A stretch of 64,000 nucleotides of DNA from Laetiporus sulphureus 93-53 (Eukaryota; Basidiomycota; Agaricomycetes; Polyporales; Laetiporaceae), in NCBI RefSeq assembly GCF_001632365.1, contig NW_024468525.1, positions 1 through 64,000 on the forward strand, in the 5' to 3' direction. Below, one piece after another: positions 1 to 12,660 of the stretch (within the stretch, counting starts at the first letter, position 1; each line of letters opens with the position of its first letter). The position numbers were made by a program, and so were the translations under genes. The notes under the pieces are model-generated. The model had not been told where the DNA came from and ran no database searches. It saw only the letters and a program-made list of their open reading frames with translations.

Positions 1-3000
1 GAAAGAGCCAGACTGCGCCTAGCCTCTCGCCATCCAATGAGCAACACGGCCCACCGAGGCCTCGACGGCGAACCCGACCACTCCCAGTCCAGATCCCATC
101 GTCGCGCCCACCCGCCCAATAGCCACCCTCCTGACCTCCCGGGTTCCAGACCTCCATCGCCCCTTGCCTCCCAACCAATCCCCGCCGTCCCGAGGACGCT
201 CGCCCAGATCATGCGCTGCATCGGCCGCAGCCCCGTCTCGCCGGCCGCACTCAGGCTATATAGCCAACGTGGACGAGGAGAGGGTGATGTCATGCACGAA
301 GCCTTCTTAATACAGTCAAGCACCTGCCAAAACCGGACCACGAGTAACACATCAAAGCGCACTTTTCCTGCACGTGGGCATATGCTCTGCAATGGGATCC
401 AAATGTGCACTGGTACAAGTCTCCGCGAGGAACTCCTGAAGCTTGCCGATAGGCGCATCGGAGCATGCCAAATACCGCATCAGGGCCCACCACTTGTCCA
501 GAGCACGCTCATATCCTTCGGCTGCTTCACGCGGTGCGTAGCTCATTCTACACTGCGTGCAGGGCCACTGGCACGGGGTACGTGACGGCGAAAGGAAATG
601 ATCTATAGCCGGGCTGCTGTGTTTCGTGTGCACATGGTGAAGGTGTGACCGAACGGATTGCATGACCACCAGAACATCGTACTTTCGGATCACCAGCATC
701 GTACACATGCTATGCCTTGTTCATGCCGCGCTGACACTGTTTCGGACACCCGGTTTCTTGTCCGGATCACTAGGCCAGAGTCGTGTCGATCTATCTCACG
801 TCCGATGCGTATTGACTTCCTCTTGTATCAACGGATCCTCGCAGACGCCGCTCCAGGGGCTGGTCGTTCTGTGATCACGATCCAAAGTCAATGTCCGGTC
901 TTACTGCGGGTGATAGCACGACGCTGATCTCCTTGGGACGGATCCCGGTAGCCAATCCTTCGCCTGCTCCACGCGGTGAGCGTCTCATCACAATCTCTGT
1001 GCATGGCCACTGGCACGCGGTACGTGACGGTGAAAGGAAATGATCTATAGGCGGCTGCTGTGTTTCGTGTGCACATACGGATAACGATTAAGGTCTGGCC
1101 GAACACACTGCATGACCGCCAGAACATCGTACTTTCGGAGCACCGGCATTGTACACATGCTCCCCCGTTCCTTGTCCGGATCACTACGCCAGAGTCTGCA
1201 TCGATCTATCTCACGTCTGGTGCCGGATCCCCGCAGACGCCCCTCCAGGAGCTGGTCGTTCTGCGATCACGATCTAAGGCCGATTCCCGGTCTTACTGCG
1301 GGTGACAGAACCACGCTGATCTCCCTGGGACGGATCCCGGTAGGAGCGGCATGGAATCTCGGAGCCTTTTCCAGGTGAGTATGAATGGGACGGCGTTAGC
1401 ACACTGCCGAACGAGCGCACCATCATGTCATAACATTATTCGCCAAAGCAACGGTCATTTCGGCGACGTGCTTTGCTAAAGCAATGCCCGAATAGCCCGC
1501 AAAAAAGCCCGAGGCACATACACTCGGCAGGGCGTGCGTAGTCGCAGGTGCTGGCCACGAAATACCGGTGCATTCTAATTATAATCATTCGAGTTTGTAT
1601 GCTTCAGCCCCTAGCCATCATGAATGGCTGCGGCTGATTCATGATCATGATATACGCATCGGTCTAGGCCAGCATTTCTTGATCCTCCTTCGCCTTCAAG
1701 CCTGAGCTTCACTCTCCGCACAGCCCCTTTCGTGCCATCGGAGTCGCGAACGCCTGCATGCGTGTAAGCCGGAGAAATGTGACGCTCCAGGGAGGGGCGG
1801 GAAATACAAATACGCCGCACGGGTACAAGGTGACGGTCCGGCCAGCAGCTATTGATCTGCTTGAGAAGCATGCTGCTGCCGGCATCCGCGGGTCTTGTGC
1901 GGACGTGCTGTGCGCGCAGGAACGGTGCGCTCCAGAACAGAACGTGGGCCCTGTGTGGCTGCCTAGACCTAGGGCAGTGGGGAGTGGATAGTCGCTGCGA
2001 AAGCATGAGGACGCGCGTGCGTGGATTCGCCACCGTAGAGTCGTGTATCTCGGCGGTGCATAGCATCAAGAACCGTACTGAAGGTCAGTGTTGACTGGAC
2101 TCGCGCCCTGCTCACTACCAGGCACATTAACGGCGGTTACTGCAGCCGGTTGCCTCGCCTCGCCCGTTGAGGAAGTCCAAATCGTTCCTATGCCGTAAAA
2201 TCAGTTCCTGACCTTGTCCTCGCCACTACGAGACTTACTACGGCGCGGCCCGATCGGGTTCTCGCCGCCACAAATGAAGCAAGCATTCAGCTCGATCGCT
2301 CCACCAACACTTGCGCATGGATACGTCGTTCGCGGCAAGGGCGACTTTGAGCCTGCAAGGGATTGCTCTCGACCATTGTGAGCTATCGCAAGTTATTCGT
2401 GCACGCTTTCGGTTCTCCGCTCTATGCGTCCGGAACCTGTTCTGGTGTTACGCTTTTGAAGCGGATAGCCATCGCACTTTGCCGGACTGGCAACAGTGAA
2501 TCGTGCTTCCATAAAACATTCAGTTCTTCGATTCGGGGCCTAATATTTCGCACTGGCTCTTCACAGGTCCATTCAGACAATAGCTTTGTATTCGAGCAGG
2601 GTGAAAGATCGAGCTTGCATCCAAGAATTGAATACGTTCTCTGCAGAGCAACCACGTCTTACCGGAAGCTATATCTGTTCGCCAACGGGTGGGTATGGTA
2701 TGTCTAGCCATAATAACTCGAGATGTAACCTTCACCCGTCGCTGTACCCCAGGTTACGTGCCGGTATCCCGGGGATTCTACTGCACCTGGTCATGGGGCC
2801 TTTTTCGTATTCCAGCGGACCACATACGGAATCCTTAGCGAACTGCCATGCATGAGCATCCTATCATATGGCAGCGACCTTCCGGGAAGGTGCTGGACCG
2901 GGACCGGTTCAACAGCATTCCCGCACCTCGGGAAGACGAGACTGTCAGCTGTCGTTCGAACTCAGAGCGGGAAGCCATCGCAGTACCGCACTAGCTGCAT

Positions 3001-3911
3001 CCTCGGGGAAGGTCACAGGTCGGCGGCTGATGCTAAGAGCGGAAGGGATATCGCTGAACACCGCATATCCTGTGTGCCGTTTCAGCTTCCATGTGGAGCA
3101 ATGCTCCGTCAGCAATGGGAAGACAACGAAAGGTAACGGCTAATGTCTCGTACTAGCGTGTTCGAATTTGTACTTCAGCCTTGATATAGCGCATGCGCGG
3201 TTTACGCGCTACGGGCAGAGTCCACATATGTATGCTCTGTCGATGGTTGATGCAAAGCACATATTTCATGGCTGAGTCCGCTACGCACTTAAGCGGAATA
3301 TCAAAGGGCAGTACTAGTTTGAAGCCAAGATGGGCGTTGTATATGGTGTCTCCAATGTCTCGATATTCGATCAATATCATCAATAAATAAAGCTACCAGG
3401 ACTGCGATCTATCATGTTTTTTTCACGTTATTCTGCCCTGTACATGGGTTTGACTTGATGTGCAGTGCTACATGAAGAACATGAAGAAAATGAAGGAACT
3501 AAGCTGGCGACTTACATAAGGTTTAAACGTTGAAATTTCAAACGCTGTCAAAGTTGAGGTTGACTTATAGTAAAGGCGCTCTCTGTGGGAATGACTTTCC
3601 CGAGTGAGCGTTGACGTTGATTGAACGTTGAACGCCAGCGCGCCCGCATGCGTAGCTTGGTCGTCACGAATCCATCATACAGAACACAGTGACTGTCCGT
3701 CGAACCGCTTGAGCACGTTTGACGTGGTACGCTCACGCATACGCTTCAAGCGCAATTACGCAGATAACTGGTCACCGGTCAATCTTCGTGGCATCTCACA
3801 GCAAACACTACGCGAGACACTGGTGGCAAGCTCAGTCGATCGAAGTACGCGTAGCGAACTGCAGTTCACGATGCCATGATAACTCAGTTTCTGTATAGTA
3901 GATCGGGAGCC
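1..3911. other. No convincing gene
   Basis: Several open frames of 60 to 180 codons occur on both strands, but none resembles a protein family I know, none joins neighbouring frames through good splice signals, and many lie antisense to each other. Apart from the tandem duplication at 515-1345 I see nothing definite. The stretch could hold a fast-evolving gene or decayed sequence. Confidence 0.5.
515..1345. repeat. Diverged direct tandem duplication, two units of about 0.4 kb
   Basis: Unit 1 runs from about 515 to 953 and unit 2 from about 955 to 1345. Both contain, in the same order, a GGTACGTGACGG block, GAAAGGAAATGATCTATAG, TGTTTCGTGTGCACAT, CCAGAACATCGTACTTTCGG, TTGTCCGGATCACTA, GCTGGTCGTTCTG and GGACGGATCCCGGTAG. 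Unit 2 has lost about 50 bp in the middle and has scattered substitutions. No continuous reading frame is kept in both units, so this looks like a non-coding duplication. Confidence 0.85.
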
Positions 3912-5152
3912 ATGGCCACGGACGTGCCCCTGGAGGTTTGGGACCATGTTTTCAAGAATCTACGTGACAACCCTCCAGCCCTCCTCGCTTGCACCCTTGT
4001 TTGTCGTGCCTGGCTTCCAATCGCACGCCGTCGAGCCTTTCACAGCATTCATCTCAGCGGCAGGAGCCACCCCAGGCGCTTCGTGCAACTGCTGTACATG
4101 AACCCGGATATCTCGTGTCATATCCGCCGCTTAACCATTCGATTTCATGATCATTCCTACGACGAACAAATCTCACAAATCCTTCTGCGTATGGTGTATC
4201 TACAGAATCTGTCTTTCACTTCCACCATCACGCTCAGTCATTTGCAATCTCGCTTTCCGTACCGGAGTATCTGCACCGGCGGAGCCTTTGCAACGATCAA
4301 GAATTTACATCTAGAACACTTGTCCTTCGCCGGGATGGATCTTCCACGCATTCTTCACTCATGTGTTTGGCTCTCGACCTTGCATTTGGAAGCCATCACT
4401 TGGAACTATCTCTACCCAGACGACACACAGCATTTGAAGCTCGCGTTTCCTGTCATACACAAATCAACGATCACCGATCTCTGTCTCATCAGATGTACAC
4501 CCAATGTTGCCCGATTATTGGTGTCCGGGCTGTTCCAGCTAGAACTCAGCGTCTTAAAGCTAAGATGGGAAGATCAAGCCAAACCTCATGTCTCAGAGAT
4601 TGCTCGGCTTGCATGCACATCATTGCAACACTTCACGTTGTCGATGCAGGGCATGATCAGAATGAGATTTCCTCGTGCGCATCTTTAGCTCTAGCAATCC
4701 CATACTTTGTTTACTGGCGATCTATAGCCCAATTGCCAACTCTTCTGGCGAGTTTTCCCACGCTACGTGTCCTTCGGCTGCAGGATATATTGTTGTTCGG
4801 CCCTTTGAGGATACCTTATCAGGCCATCCCTGCTACCGTCGAGGACGCAGTGGGCCTCCCTCTACGTGAATTGCGGATGGACATGGAGATCATCTCCTTG
4901 GATGGTCTGGACGTTTTGCATTGGGCACGGCTCGATGCCGCTCTTGCACAGCTAGGCAGGAATGGCTGTCAGCCAGTATTTGGAGCCAAACTCCCGCAGT
5001 CTGTCGGGCGAAGAGACTTCCTTGAGTTACTGGCTAGCAAACTTCCGAGCTTGCGGGCGGAGGGTGTACCTTTCAGATTGGTGTGCACCGTCTCCGGCCG
5101 CCGCGATGTCAGCTGCGATGTCAGCTCTCAGGAAAGTTTCACGTATCCGTAG
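3912..5152 (+). CDS. F-box protein 1 (two exons, 395 aa)
   Basis: Likely substrate receptor of an SCF ubiquitin ligase. Exons are 3912-4674 and 4728-5152; the 53 bp intron (GTGCGC...CTATAG) is phase 1. The start ATG at 3912 is chosen because the F-box follows directly: VPLEVWDHVFKNL, then LLACTLVCRAWLPIAR near residues 8-40. The rest is weakly leucine-rich (LHLEHLSFAGMDLPRIL, FPTLRVLRLQDI), as in many basidiomycete F-box proteins. The intron joins two different frames into a continuous LRR-like stretch, and the same intron sits at the same place in two other F-box genes of this window. Exon 2 is 425 nt, the same length as in F-box protein 3. The degraded target cannot be told from sequence. 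Confidence 0.85.
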
Positions 5153-5609
5153 AAGGAATCTGATGTAAATCATCTGTGGCTCCGAGAATGGCAGATACCA
5201 GATATTTCAAAAGGATTGATTGCAGCTGGCGGTTGTCGCCGGTCGGGGAGAACACTTATTGAAATAAAGCACTATATGATTCTAGCTGCGTGACAAGCCG
5301 TGCCGTCCAAGGCCTAAGCGGTTCGACATGTACGTGCCGAAGGCGCACAACATCGTGTCTCACGGTGTGAGGTTCAGCGCTAAGCCTTCGGCCACGCTTT
5401 CTCGTATCGCTGTTTGGCTTTGAACACTATCTACAACGAAGGTTCACAAAACTGCTTTTAGACCGCTCGCCTGTTGCGCTGAGACTGTCCGAGTCGTGTT
5501 GAGTAGAGGAATTCTCTCTTACCGAGCAATCGAGGTACGCGTCTGAATCGAATGTCCTGAAGCATTTGCAGTCTGAGCCATCATCTGAGCCGTAGATCAC
5601 TATTCAAGC

Positions 5610-6890
5610 ATGCCTCTGGAGCTGGCTGTTGAGCTGTGGGACAATGTTTTGGAGCACCATTCCGATGATCGTCCTACACTCTTAGTCTGCAGTCTCGTCT
5701 GCCAAGATTGGCTTCAGATCGCCCGGAAACATCTCTTCCACACAATCTGCCTCGAAGACAATGTCCTCGAATGCTTTTCGCAGCTCAGTTTTGATATATT
5801 GTACCATATCCGTCGCTTGACCGTGAGGACATGCCTTCCACGAGATGCACTTTTCCAAACGTGCCTACCACGATCGCTGCTGCATGCTCAGCGCTTGCAC
5901 GAACTATCGATCACCTTCCTGGATGTAACCACTCGTGATCTGGTCTCCACACTCCCATTTTCACCGCAGTTGAGGGAGAGCATCTCTTTAGGTGCAGAGT
6001 TCGCGTTCATTAGGCTAATCAGCCTACGAAGTCTAGCCATCGATGGCTTGGACCTTCCGCGAATACTCTGCTCATGCCCTCGTCTCTCCACTCTCCGATT
6101 GGAAGGCATTAAATGGAAGTACAACTATGACAATAACACGCCTTTTCCCCCGGAGCTCGCATCGATTAAACCGTCGCGCTGTGTGGAGATCACGGAACTC
6201 ACCCTCGTTGATCACACACCCAACATTTCTCTGTGGCTATTGCATGGGCCTTTCAAGTTGAAGCTTCACACCCTCGAGATAGAGTGGGATGAGGAAACTG
6301 CAGACAATAATGACAAGATCATTCGCGCTTGTAGCTCACTCCAGCGGCTCGTGTTGCGGATGTCGAGGTTGAGCAGATTCAAGGAAAGATGTGAGCGCAT
6401 TTCTTTTACCGTCCACACCTACCCACTTACACGCGACCTCAAGTGCCTCTGCCAATTGTTCAGATGCCCAATCTGCGCCTTTTCCATCTGAAACAGATCC
6501 CACTTTTCGACTCCAGACTAATGTTGTCCAGAGGGAACATCATTACTATGATTCTACAGGCAGTGATGAACCACCCTCTTTTCGATTTGCAGATGGACGT
6601 GGGACGTCGTAGACCCGGACGATGTTTTTGCCTTTCAATGGCAAGATGTCGACGCCGCCCTTGTGCGTCTGGCTAACAACGACCGTCAACTATTCATTCA
6701 ATTCAACAAGCGCTCAAACAGAGTCTTTCCTGATTCTGATGAGATTTCAATACGACGTGAATTATATCGACATTTGCTGGAACTGCAGTATTTCCTGGAA
6801 CTGCAGAGCGAATATGATTTTATTCCTTTAGGCATCAGTTCTACATTTTCAGATGACCACGTTAACGAAAAAGTCTTCAATGTCCCGTAG
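5610..6890 (+). pseudogene. F-box protein 2, frameshifted near the 3' end
   Basis: Paralogue of the preceding F-box gene. Exon 1 is 5610-6390 (start MPLELAVELWDNVL, then LLVCSLVCQDWLQIARKHLF). A 53 bp phase-1 intron (6391-6443, GTGAGC...CTCAAG) is followed by LPIVQMPNLRLFHLKQI. The frame holds to about 6596 (FDLQMD) and then the homologous reading moves by one base to WDVVDPDDV and WQDVDAALVRLANN, which match LDGLDVLHWARLDAALAQL of F-box protein 1 and run to the TAG at 6888-6890. One extra base near 6596-6600 (or a two-base loss) explains this; no intron of normal size fits. Either the gene is recently broken or the read has an indel. Without repair the protein ends about 25 codons after the shift. 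Confidence 0.75.
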
Positions 6891-8341
6891 GCGTGGTTCC
6901 TGCCACTTGAAAATGTTTCTCGAGTAATATACCGAGCAGCGCATTTCAAGAAATTATTCAAACATTATTCATCGTCAGCTCCTGAATCGCTTTCGTCTGA
7001 CGGGATTCATCAGTTCCTTGCTTCTCTATCAAATCATTGTTCTCGACTGCCAAAAGCCTGATGGTCCCTTTGAGCTCTTTTATTGGCAACAACGCGTATG
7101 CAGCTCGTCTTCCTGTGGTTGTCATTTCACGAAGGTGTCGTTGAGGGAAACTTGTAAGTTGTACTCCCTCGTTTATATCAGCTACTCCTGAGAAGCATTT
7201 CTCAAAACTAGTAGTCAACACGTCTGCCGGAATTGAGGCTGGTTCAATGGAGCAGGAATTGACCAGTACTCGCCGCAGTCCTGCTATGTTCAGGCTCATT
7301 TCTACCCATATAACCCAACAACTTTGCTTCGTCCAGTATTCATTACGATATCATTAGTCTACCGCTCTCACAAGCATCAACTGTGCTGCGTTGCCTCCTG
7401 CAGTCGTTCAAGGAGCACTGATAGCCAGCATCGAATGGTATAATCTACTTTGCGCAACCCGACATCACGGATGGCATCATTGGAACAATGTGACGTTCAC
7501 AGCCTTATGCAAGCCCAGAGTCTCCGACTTCAGACTTTTCTAGAGCGAGATGTGCAGTTCAGCTCATGGAAATGCCATAGTCTCCGGTGAGCAAGCGCTC
7601 AGCTTCTGCCGCATGAGAGAAAAGGCCATGTTGTATCGCGCGCAGTCTCTTCTACCCAGTCCATGTGATGTGCAGTAGCGATGTTGCTTGCATTGTGAGA
7701 ACGAAGTGGGGCGGGCCGCGGTGATCCGGCGGCTGTCACAACGTAGCGACTATTCAGTTATTCAGTGGAGGCGAGAACTGACACTGCGGAGTGAATCGGC
7801 GGAAACACAGCCCTGCATGTACCACCTGCCGCTTCATTTCTAAACTCTCGATGACTTATTATGAACTACTATAGTTCAGGACTCCGGGGAACCATCCAGG
7901 GCGATCTTTCAATTGATACTAATTCGATGGTCATGTTATGAATACCTGCTACCATATTGCACATTTTAGCCTTCGATTCCTGGAGGTGGAAACTGCTATT
8001 AATCTATCGACTGGATCATTGGCTTGACGGGCCCTCCTGCAGGTGGTAGAATCCCATGGAGTCCGTGGGGTCTTCCGCTGCCGCGGCCACCCTTGCAAGC
8101 GCAATATCGTTCCTGGTCGATGGTCATGGCGTGCACACATTGAACATCGTGGGACAGCACCTGATGATTATTGTTTTGCTTTCATTTCAATTCCCGGCCC
8201 GCCACGGGCGGCAAAATGACCTTCTGTGAAAGCGGCATTGTACCACGAACGTTCATTTGACTGATTGCCTCATCGGTGCGCACGTACGGCATCGCGTGGG
8301 CTGCAGGGCTGTCCGTAGAACTTCTATGATGTTCAGAGACG
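6891..8341. other. Intergenic, nothing definite
   Basis: An open frame on the minus strand (6958-7299, 113 codons, ATG start) is the longest. It has no recognisable motif and no spliced continuation that I can support. The right end is the promoter side of PG1. Confidence 0.5.
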
Positions 8342-8348
8342 TATAAAG
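8342..8348 (+). promoter_or_regulatory. TATA box of PG1
   Basis: TATAAAG lies 80 bp upstream of the PG1 start codon, a normal distance for a strongly expressed fungal gene. PG2 has a TATA element at a very similar distance. Confidence 0.6.
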
Positions 8349-8421
8349 AGCTGAAAGAAGAGTCTTCGCGACAAAGCAGCAGAGCCACTGGCACTCTGTC
8401 CTCCTTACCGACTGTTTCCTC

Positions 8422-10385
8422 ATGATGTTCTCAGCTTCATCTACTCTAACGGCGATCTTCATTGCGCCTCTTGTCCTCGGTCGCCCTTCAGGCATTGAGA
8501 CGGCTAAACGCTCCACTTGCACTGTGGATTCGGTTGACTCTGCCTCCGACCTTTCGGATTGCTCGGATGTTGTCATCTCCTCCTTCACAGTCCCCGATGG
8601 AGGTGAGTCGCGTTCTCCAGTGAAGCTTGTCCACAACTACCTTGAACATCCCTGCAATGCCTACGACAGAGACTGTTACAATGAGCGTATGTGACCGCGT
8701 AGTTTCTCTCGTGCTCTGCTTGTTGATGGGTAACCTGTCAGTTCGCAGAAGGTGCAACAGTCACTATGACAGGCGAAGTCGCGTTCGCTAACACCACTGG
8801 TCAGTCATCGCGATTATAGCTGGACTATTGGAATTACTCACATCGTCATTAGCGGACGGTCCATTGATCACGTTTGGTGCGTCTCACCCTCTCATCGCTA
8901 TCCTTTCACGGATAGTGCCTGATCGGCTGGCAGAGGGTACCGGCATCGCATTCGACGGAGGAGGAAACGCATTCAACGTATGTCTTCTGCGCAGTCGAGA
9001 TGGCCGCCTTATTAACCATTGGACAGGGTAATGGCGCGGACTACTGGGATGGCCAGGGAACAAACGGTGGGGTGCCCAAGCCCCACCCTTTCATGAGGTG
9101 ATCCTTCAGTGTTTCCTTTGTAGGGAATATGTTTATGACGAGGATGCGTATTGTGCCTTCAGGATCGAGGCGTCTGGGACATTCTCAAACTTCGTCGTAG
9201 GTTCTGCCGTTCATCTTCCGGACCTGCACCTCCGATGCAACGACGCGCTTCCACTTAGGTCTTCAACTCGCCGGCGCAGGCCATCTCTGTAGAGGCTAGT
9301 GCAACTCTCGTTATTGACTCGGTCTTCGTCAACAATAGTGCTGGGGACATCGACGACCTCGGACACAACACTGACGTGAGTGTCTTCTTTCTGATTGGGT
9401 CGCAGTGCTGACGAGGTCATGCAGGGGTTTGACGTCTCGATGTCCGATTTGACCATCATCAACTGCGGTATGTACTGCCTGCACAGGGCTCAGTTACGCT
9501 CGACCTCGCTCATCTGTGATGCGTACCGCGCGTTTTAGTCGTCGAGAACCAGGATGACTGTATAGCGATCAACGACGGCGCTAACATTCTCTTCCAGAAT
9601 AATACCTGCTCCGGTGGTCACGGTACACCATTACAACGCACGGATAATGTCAGCGAGCTCACATTGCGGCATACAGGGATGTCTATTGGCTCGATCGCCT
9701 CGGGAAAGACTGTGTCGAACGTATCTTTTATCGATAATGCTGTTAGCAATTCGATGTACGGCACTCGCATCAAGGTGGACGCAGACGCGACGAGCGGGAG
9801 CGTCAGCGGCGTGACGTGGTCTGGGTGAATAAGCATCACTACTCGGTGAAAGGCGGGAGAGCTGACGGGTGCGATGCAGGAACACGATTAGTGGGATCAC
9901 TTACTATGGCGTCCTGATCACCCAGGTATATGCGTTTGTAGTGCGAACAATATGCGGGCATCTAATCAAGGATGGTTGGCAGTCATACCCCGACAACGAC
10001 GGTACACCCGGGAACGACACCACAATCACGTCAGTCCCTTCAAAGCCCCCGCATAAGCATAAGCTTGCACTGACAGGCCGTTCGATACCTGCAGTGACGT
10101 CAACTTCGTCGGCAGTCCTACCACTGTGACTGTAGATGCTGGTGCTTACCGGGTAACGGTGGATTGCGGGAACTGCTCTGGGTGCGTAATCACTCTGCAT
10201 CATGGTATTGACTCGTACTGAATAGCTTGATGCGTGTTAGCACCTGGGACTGGTCTGAGCTCACCGCGACAGGAGGCGACGCTGGCACTATCGCCTCGGA
10301 TGATGCCACGGTGAGACTGCCATGCTGTAGCCTGTTTGGTGAGCTGACTCTAGCTCGCACACAGATCGAGGGTGGTTCCTATTGA
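8422..10385 (+). CDS. Endopolygalacturonase PG1 (GH28), 16 exons, 363 aa
   Basis: Secreted enzyme that cleaves alpha-1,4-linked galacturonan in pectin. Exons: 8422-8602, 8670-8686, 8742-8799, 8853-8876, 8934-8977, 9027-9097, 9163-9196, 9259-9375, 9425-9467, 9539-9622, 9677-9824, 9880-9925, 9983-10029, 10095-10181, 10241-10310, 10365-10385. The sum is 1092 nt. A signal peptide (MMFSASSTLTAIFIAPLVLG) precedes a Lys-Arg processing site (ETAKRSTC), as in other fungal PGs. All GH28 active-site motifs are present: NTD (180-182), QDDC (201-204), GGHG (222-225) and RIK (255-257); two are split by introns. Every exon after the first has exactly the length of its counterpart in PG2. Tiny exons of 17, 24 and 21 nt were accepted because of this agreement. 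The second ATG at 8425 is an equally possible start. Confidence 0.95.
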
Positions 10386-11073
10386 CTGAAAGTTTGCAAC
10401 GGTATGAGGTCGAAGCGATGTTCTTCAGGTCTTCGGCTTTTTTTTTCCTCCACGGGGCCTTGCGAGTCTGCAGCAGTGTGTCGCCATTTTGACGTACATT
10501 TCCATTATTCATGACAAAATAAATGCATGACTTCCTGCAGCACGGAATGCGTGTTGGAAATTGAATTCATATGAGCTTCTATTACAGAAGGGGAGAAAAG
10601 TACTGCTCACGCTTGTCTGTCTGGATCATTGGCGTCGCTTCACATTCCATTCAGCACAATTACATAACGACCTTGCTGTTCACAGTACTGCGCCGGCCGC
10701 CCTGACGCAAGAATTGACACATAAACAACTATGCGGGCACCACGAATAGCAATGTGTGTGGCTTTGCAAATAACTGCGCAACATGCAACGTTTCTTGGGT
10801 CGGAGCCAATGTTGCGAAAATAAGCAGCCAGATGACGGAGATAGAGGATGCGTTTAAATTAGAGCACTAACTATGAATAGCGTATAGTCTGGACTTGCAA
10901 ATCGACGTTTCTGGAGCCTATCCTGCAGACTCTGGTATCGATACAGTTGCTCTATTGCATGGTCACCTCTAACTTGCGTATGCGATCACGCGTTGATGCA
11001 CTGCAGAGCAGCATGCACTGGCAGGAGGTAGAGTCATTGAGACCATGCGCGCTTCTTGCAGGCGCATGTTGGC
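10386..11073. other. Intergenic between two convergent 3' ends
   Basis: PG1 ends on the left and the mitochondrial carrier (minus strand) ends on the right, so this holds both 3' regions. An A/T-rich stretch with AATAAA-like sequence (AAAATAAATG near 10516-10526) may serve PG1 polyadenylation. No gene is seen. Confidence 0.5.
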
Positions 11074-12354
11074 TCATGAAAATGCGTGCACGATAGCCTC
11101 GAACGTCGTGAATGTCACCATATTAACAGGAACAGCCCTACCACGCCGCACCCTCGCATCAGCACGTACAATAACATACGCCAACACTCACCTGATCAGC
11201 GTGGGTGCCAGCCCGCGGAAGAACACCCCTAGGCCCTCGGCGCGGTACGATGCGACGATCGTCGACCACGTATTCCTGTAAGGATTTTCAGGCGTTGCGC
11301 CGAGCGTGCTCTGCACGCGCGTCTTGACGACATCGAACGGGAAGGTGACGACCCAGCCCGCGATGCCCGCAAGCGCACCGGCGAGCAGCTGCGCGTACCA
11401 CGGGGCGGTCTCCTGCCCGGGTGCACGCGGCCAGTAGCGCATCGTCGCCTCGTACGCGCCAAAGTATGTGCCATACCCGATGTCGCGCAGTGCGGTGGCG
11501 GTGATCCCGCGGTAGAGCCCGGAGAGGCCGTGTGTGCGGAAGATTTGGAGCGCGACGTCGCGCGCGGTGAGCGGCCGTCGCGGGAGGGCGCTGTAGGAGG
11601 CGGAGGACTGGAATATCTGCTGCTGAGTCTTGATGAGCTCTGTGGGGGCGGTGATGAGCCTTACAGAGGCAGGCCGGAGGGGGAAGGCGACAATTCAATG
11701 AGTTAGTTGACGGCGAGAATGATGTGCTATAATTGTCGGAGGAACGTACGTCGCGATAATCCCGCTTCCCGCCCCTGCTAGCGCGACTTGTGTCAGCGTC
11801 GGAATCATATCATCGCTGGACAGCTGAGCCTTCATGAGCAGACGGTAAGAAGCGAACACCAGGCCATTCAGCGGAGCAGCGGTAAGCTAGCAGAAATAAG
11901 CCACCGGTGTCAGCACAAAGCGGCCGTGCGGAGGCGACACGTACGAGTGGGGACGCAATGCCTCGAAATATGCCCGTCAGACGCTCTTGCCGCAGAATGG
12001 TGAAGAGCGCTTCGAATGTGGAGGTGTACTTGTGAGCCTCAGCAGCGGCTTGGAATCGTACCTTCACTGCATGGTCGAGAGTGACGCGCTCAGCGAGTGC
12101 GCCGTGTTTGCTACAAATTGCGCGTACCCGTGTCAAACGGAAAGCCTACCGCTAGGGCGGCCATGCCTGATAGTTCGAGCACATCAGACTGGACGCGCGA
12201 CTGAGCTGGCAGTACGACTCACCTGCAACCGTCCCTGCGAAAAAGTCCAAGACGGGATCGATCCCCACTGTACATGTGGTGCTGCTTTAGCAGTCAGTCG
12301 TACCGTCGATGTGTGTGCATACTGACCTGGTTTGACATCATTATCCACGCCCAT
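11074..12354 (-). CDS. Mitochondrial carrier family protein (SLC25), 7 exons, 293 aa
   Basis: Inner-membrane solute carrier. Exons in transcript order: 12354-12327, 12267-12223, 12145-12128, 12066-11945, 11886-11750, 11659-11192, 11137-11074; total 882 nt. All three repeats of the family carry their signature: PFDTVKVRFQ, APTELIKTQQQ and FPFDVVKTRVQ, which match Px[DE]xx[KR]. The third exon is only 18 nt and lies in the first signature; it was accepted because frame and motif are both restored. The C-terminus RAVPVNMVTFTTFEA is typical of the carnitine/ornithine-like branch, but the substrate cannot be fixed from sequence. Length is normal for the family (about 300 aa). It is transcribed divergently from ABP1. 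Confidence 0.9.
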
Positions 12355-12660
12355 ACCATTCAGCGATTATAGTCAATAGAACAGAGCAAACATCCAAGTA
12401 AGTGTGGGGAGTCTAACGCGGCCGACAACAGTCTATATGCTGTCTTCGGCCCTTCGGGCATGGACGCGCTGGTGTCGACCCGCCCGCATACAGGCGCCCA
12501 TTTTGAAGTCACCGCCAGTCGTGGGAACAGCGCACGCTGCGTGCACTGCCGTCGTCGCCGTCCGCAGTGCTCTCAAGTCCACCACCAGCATCGACCCGCT
12601 TTCTTTCTCTATCGCACTTGACTTGGATAGCCACCTCTCGCTTGGTTTGATATCCGCGCG
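12355..12660. promoter_or_regulatory. Divergent promoter region between carrier and ABP1
   Basis: Only 306 bp separate the two start codons, so both promoters must lie here or overlap. The half next to ABP1 is pyrimidine-rich on the plus strand just before the ATG, as is common in fungal core promoters. I see no clear TATA box. Confidence 0.6.

Noticed and set aside
1758..2094. Overlapping frames on both strands near 1.6-2.1 kb
   Set aside because: No motif, no splice support, and the strands compete; most likely chance frames in GC-rich DNA.
6391..6463. Intron 6391-6463 for F-box gene 2, using the more pyrimidine-rich acceptor TTGTTCAG
   Set aside because: It breaks the reading frame; the acceptor at 6443 keeps it and gives a 53 bp intron like that of F-box gene 1.
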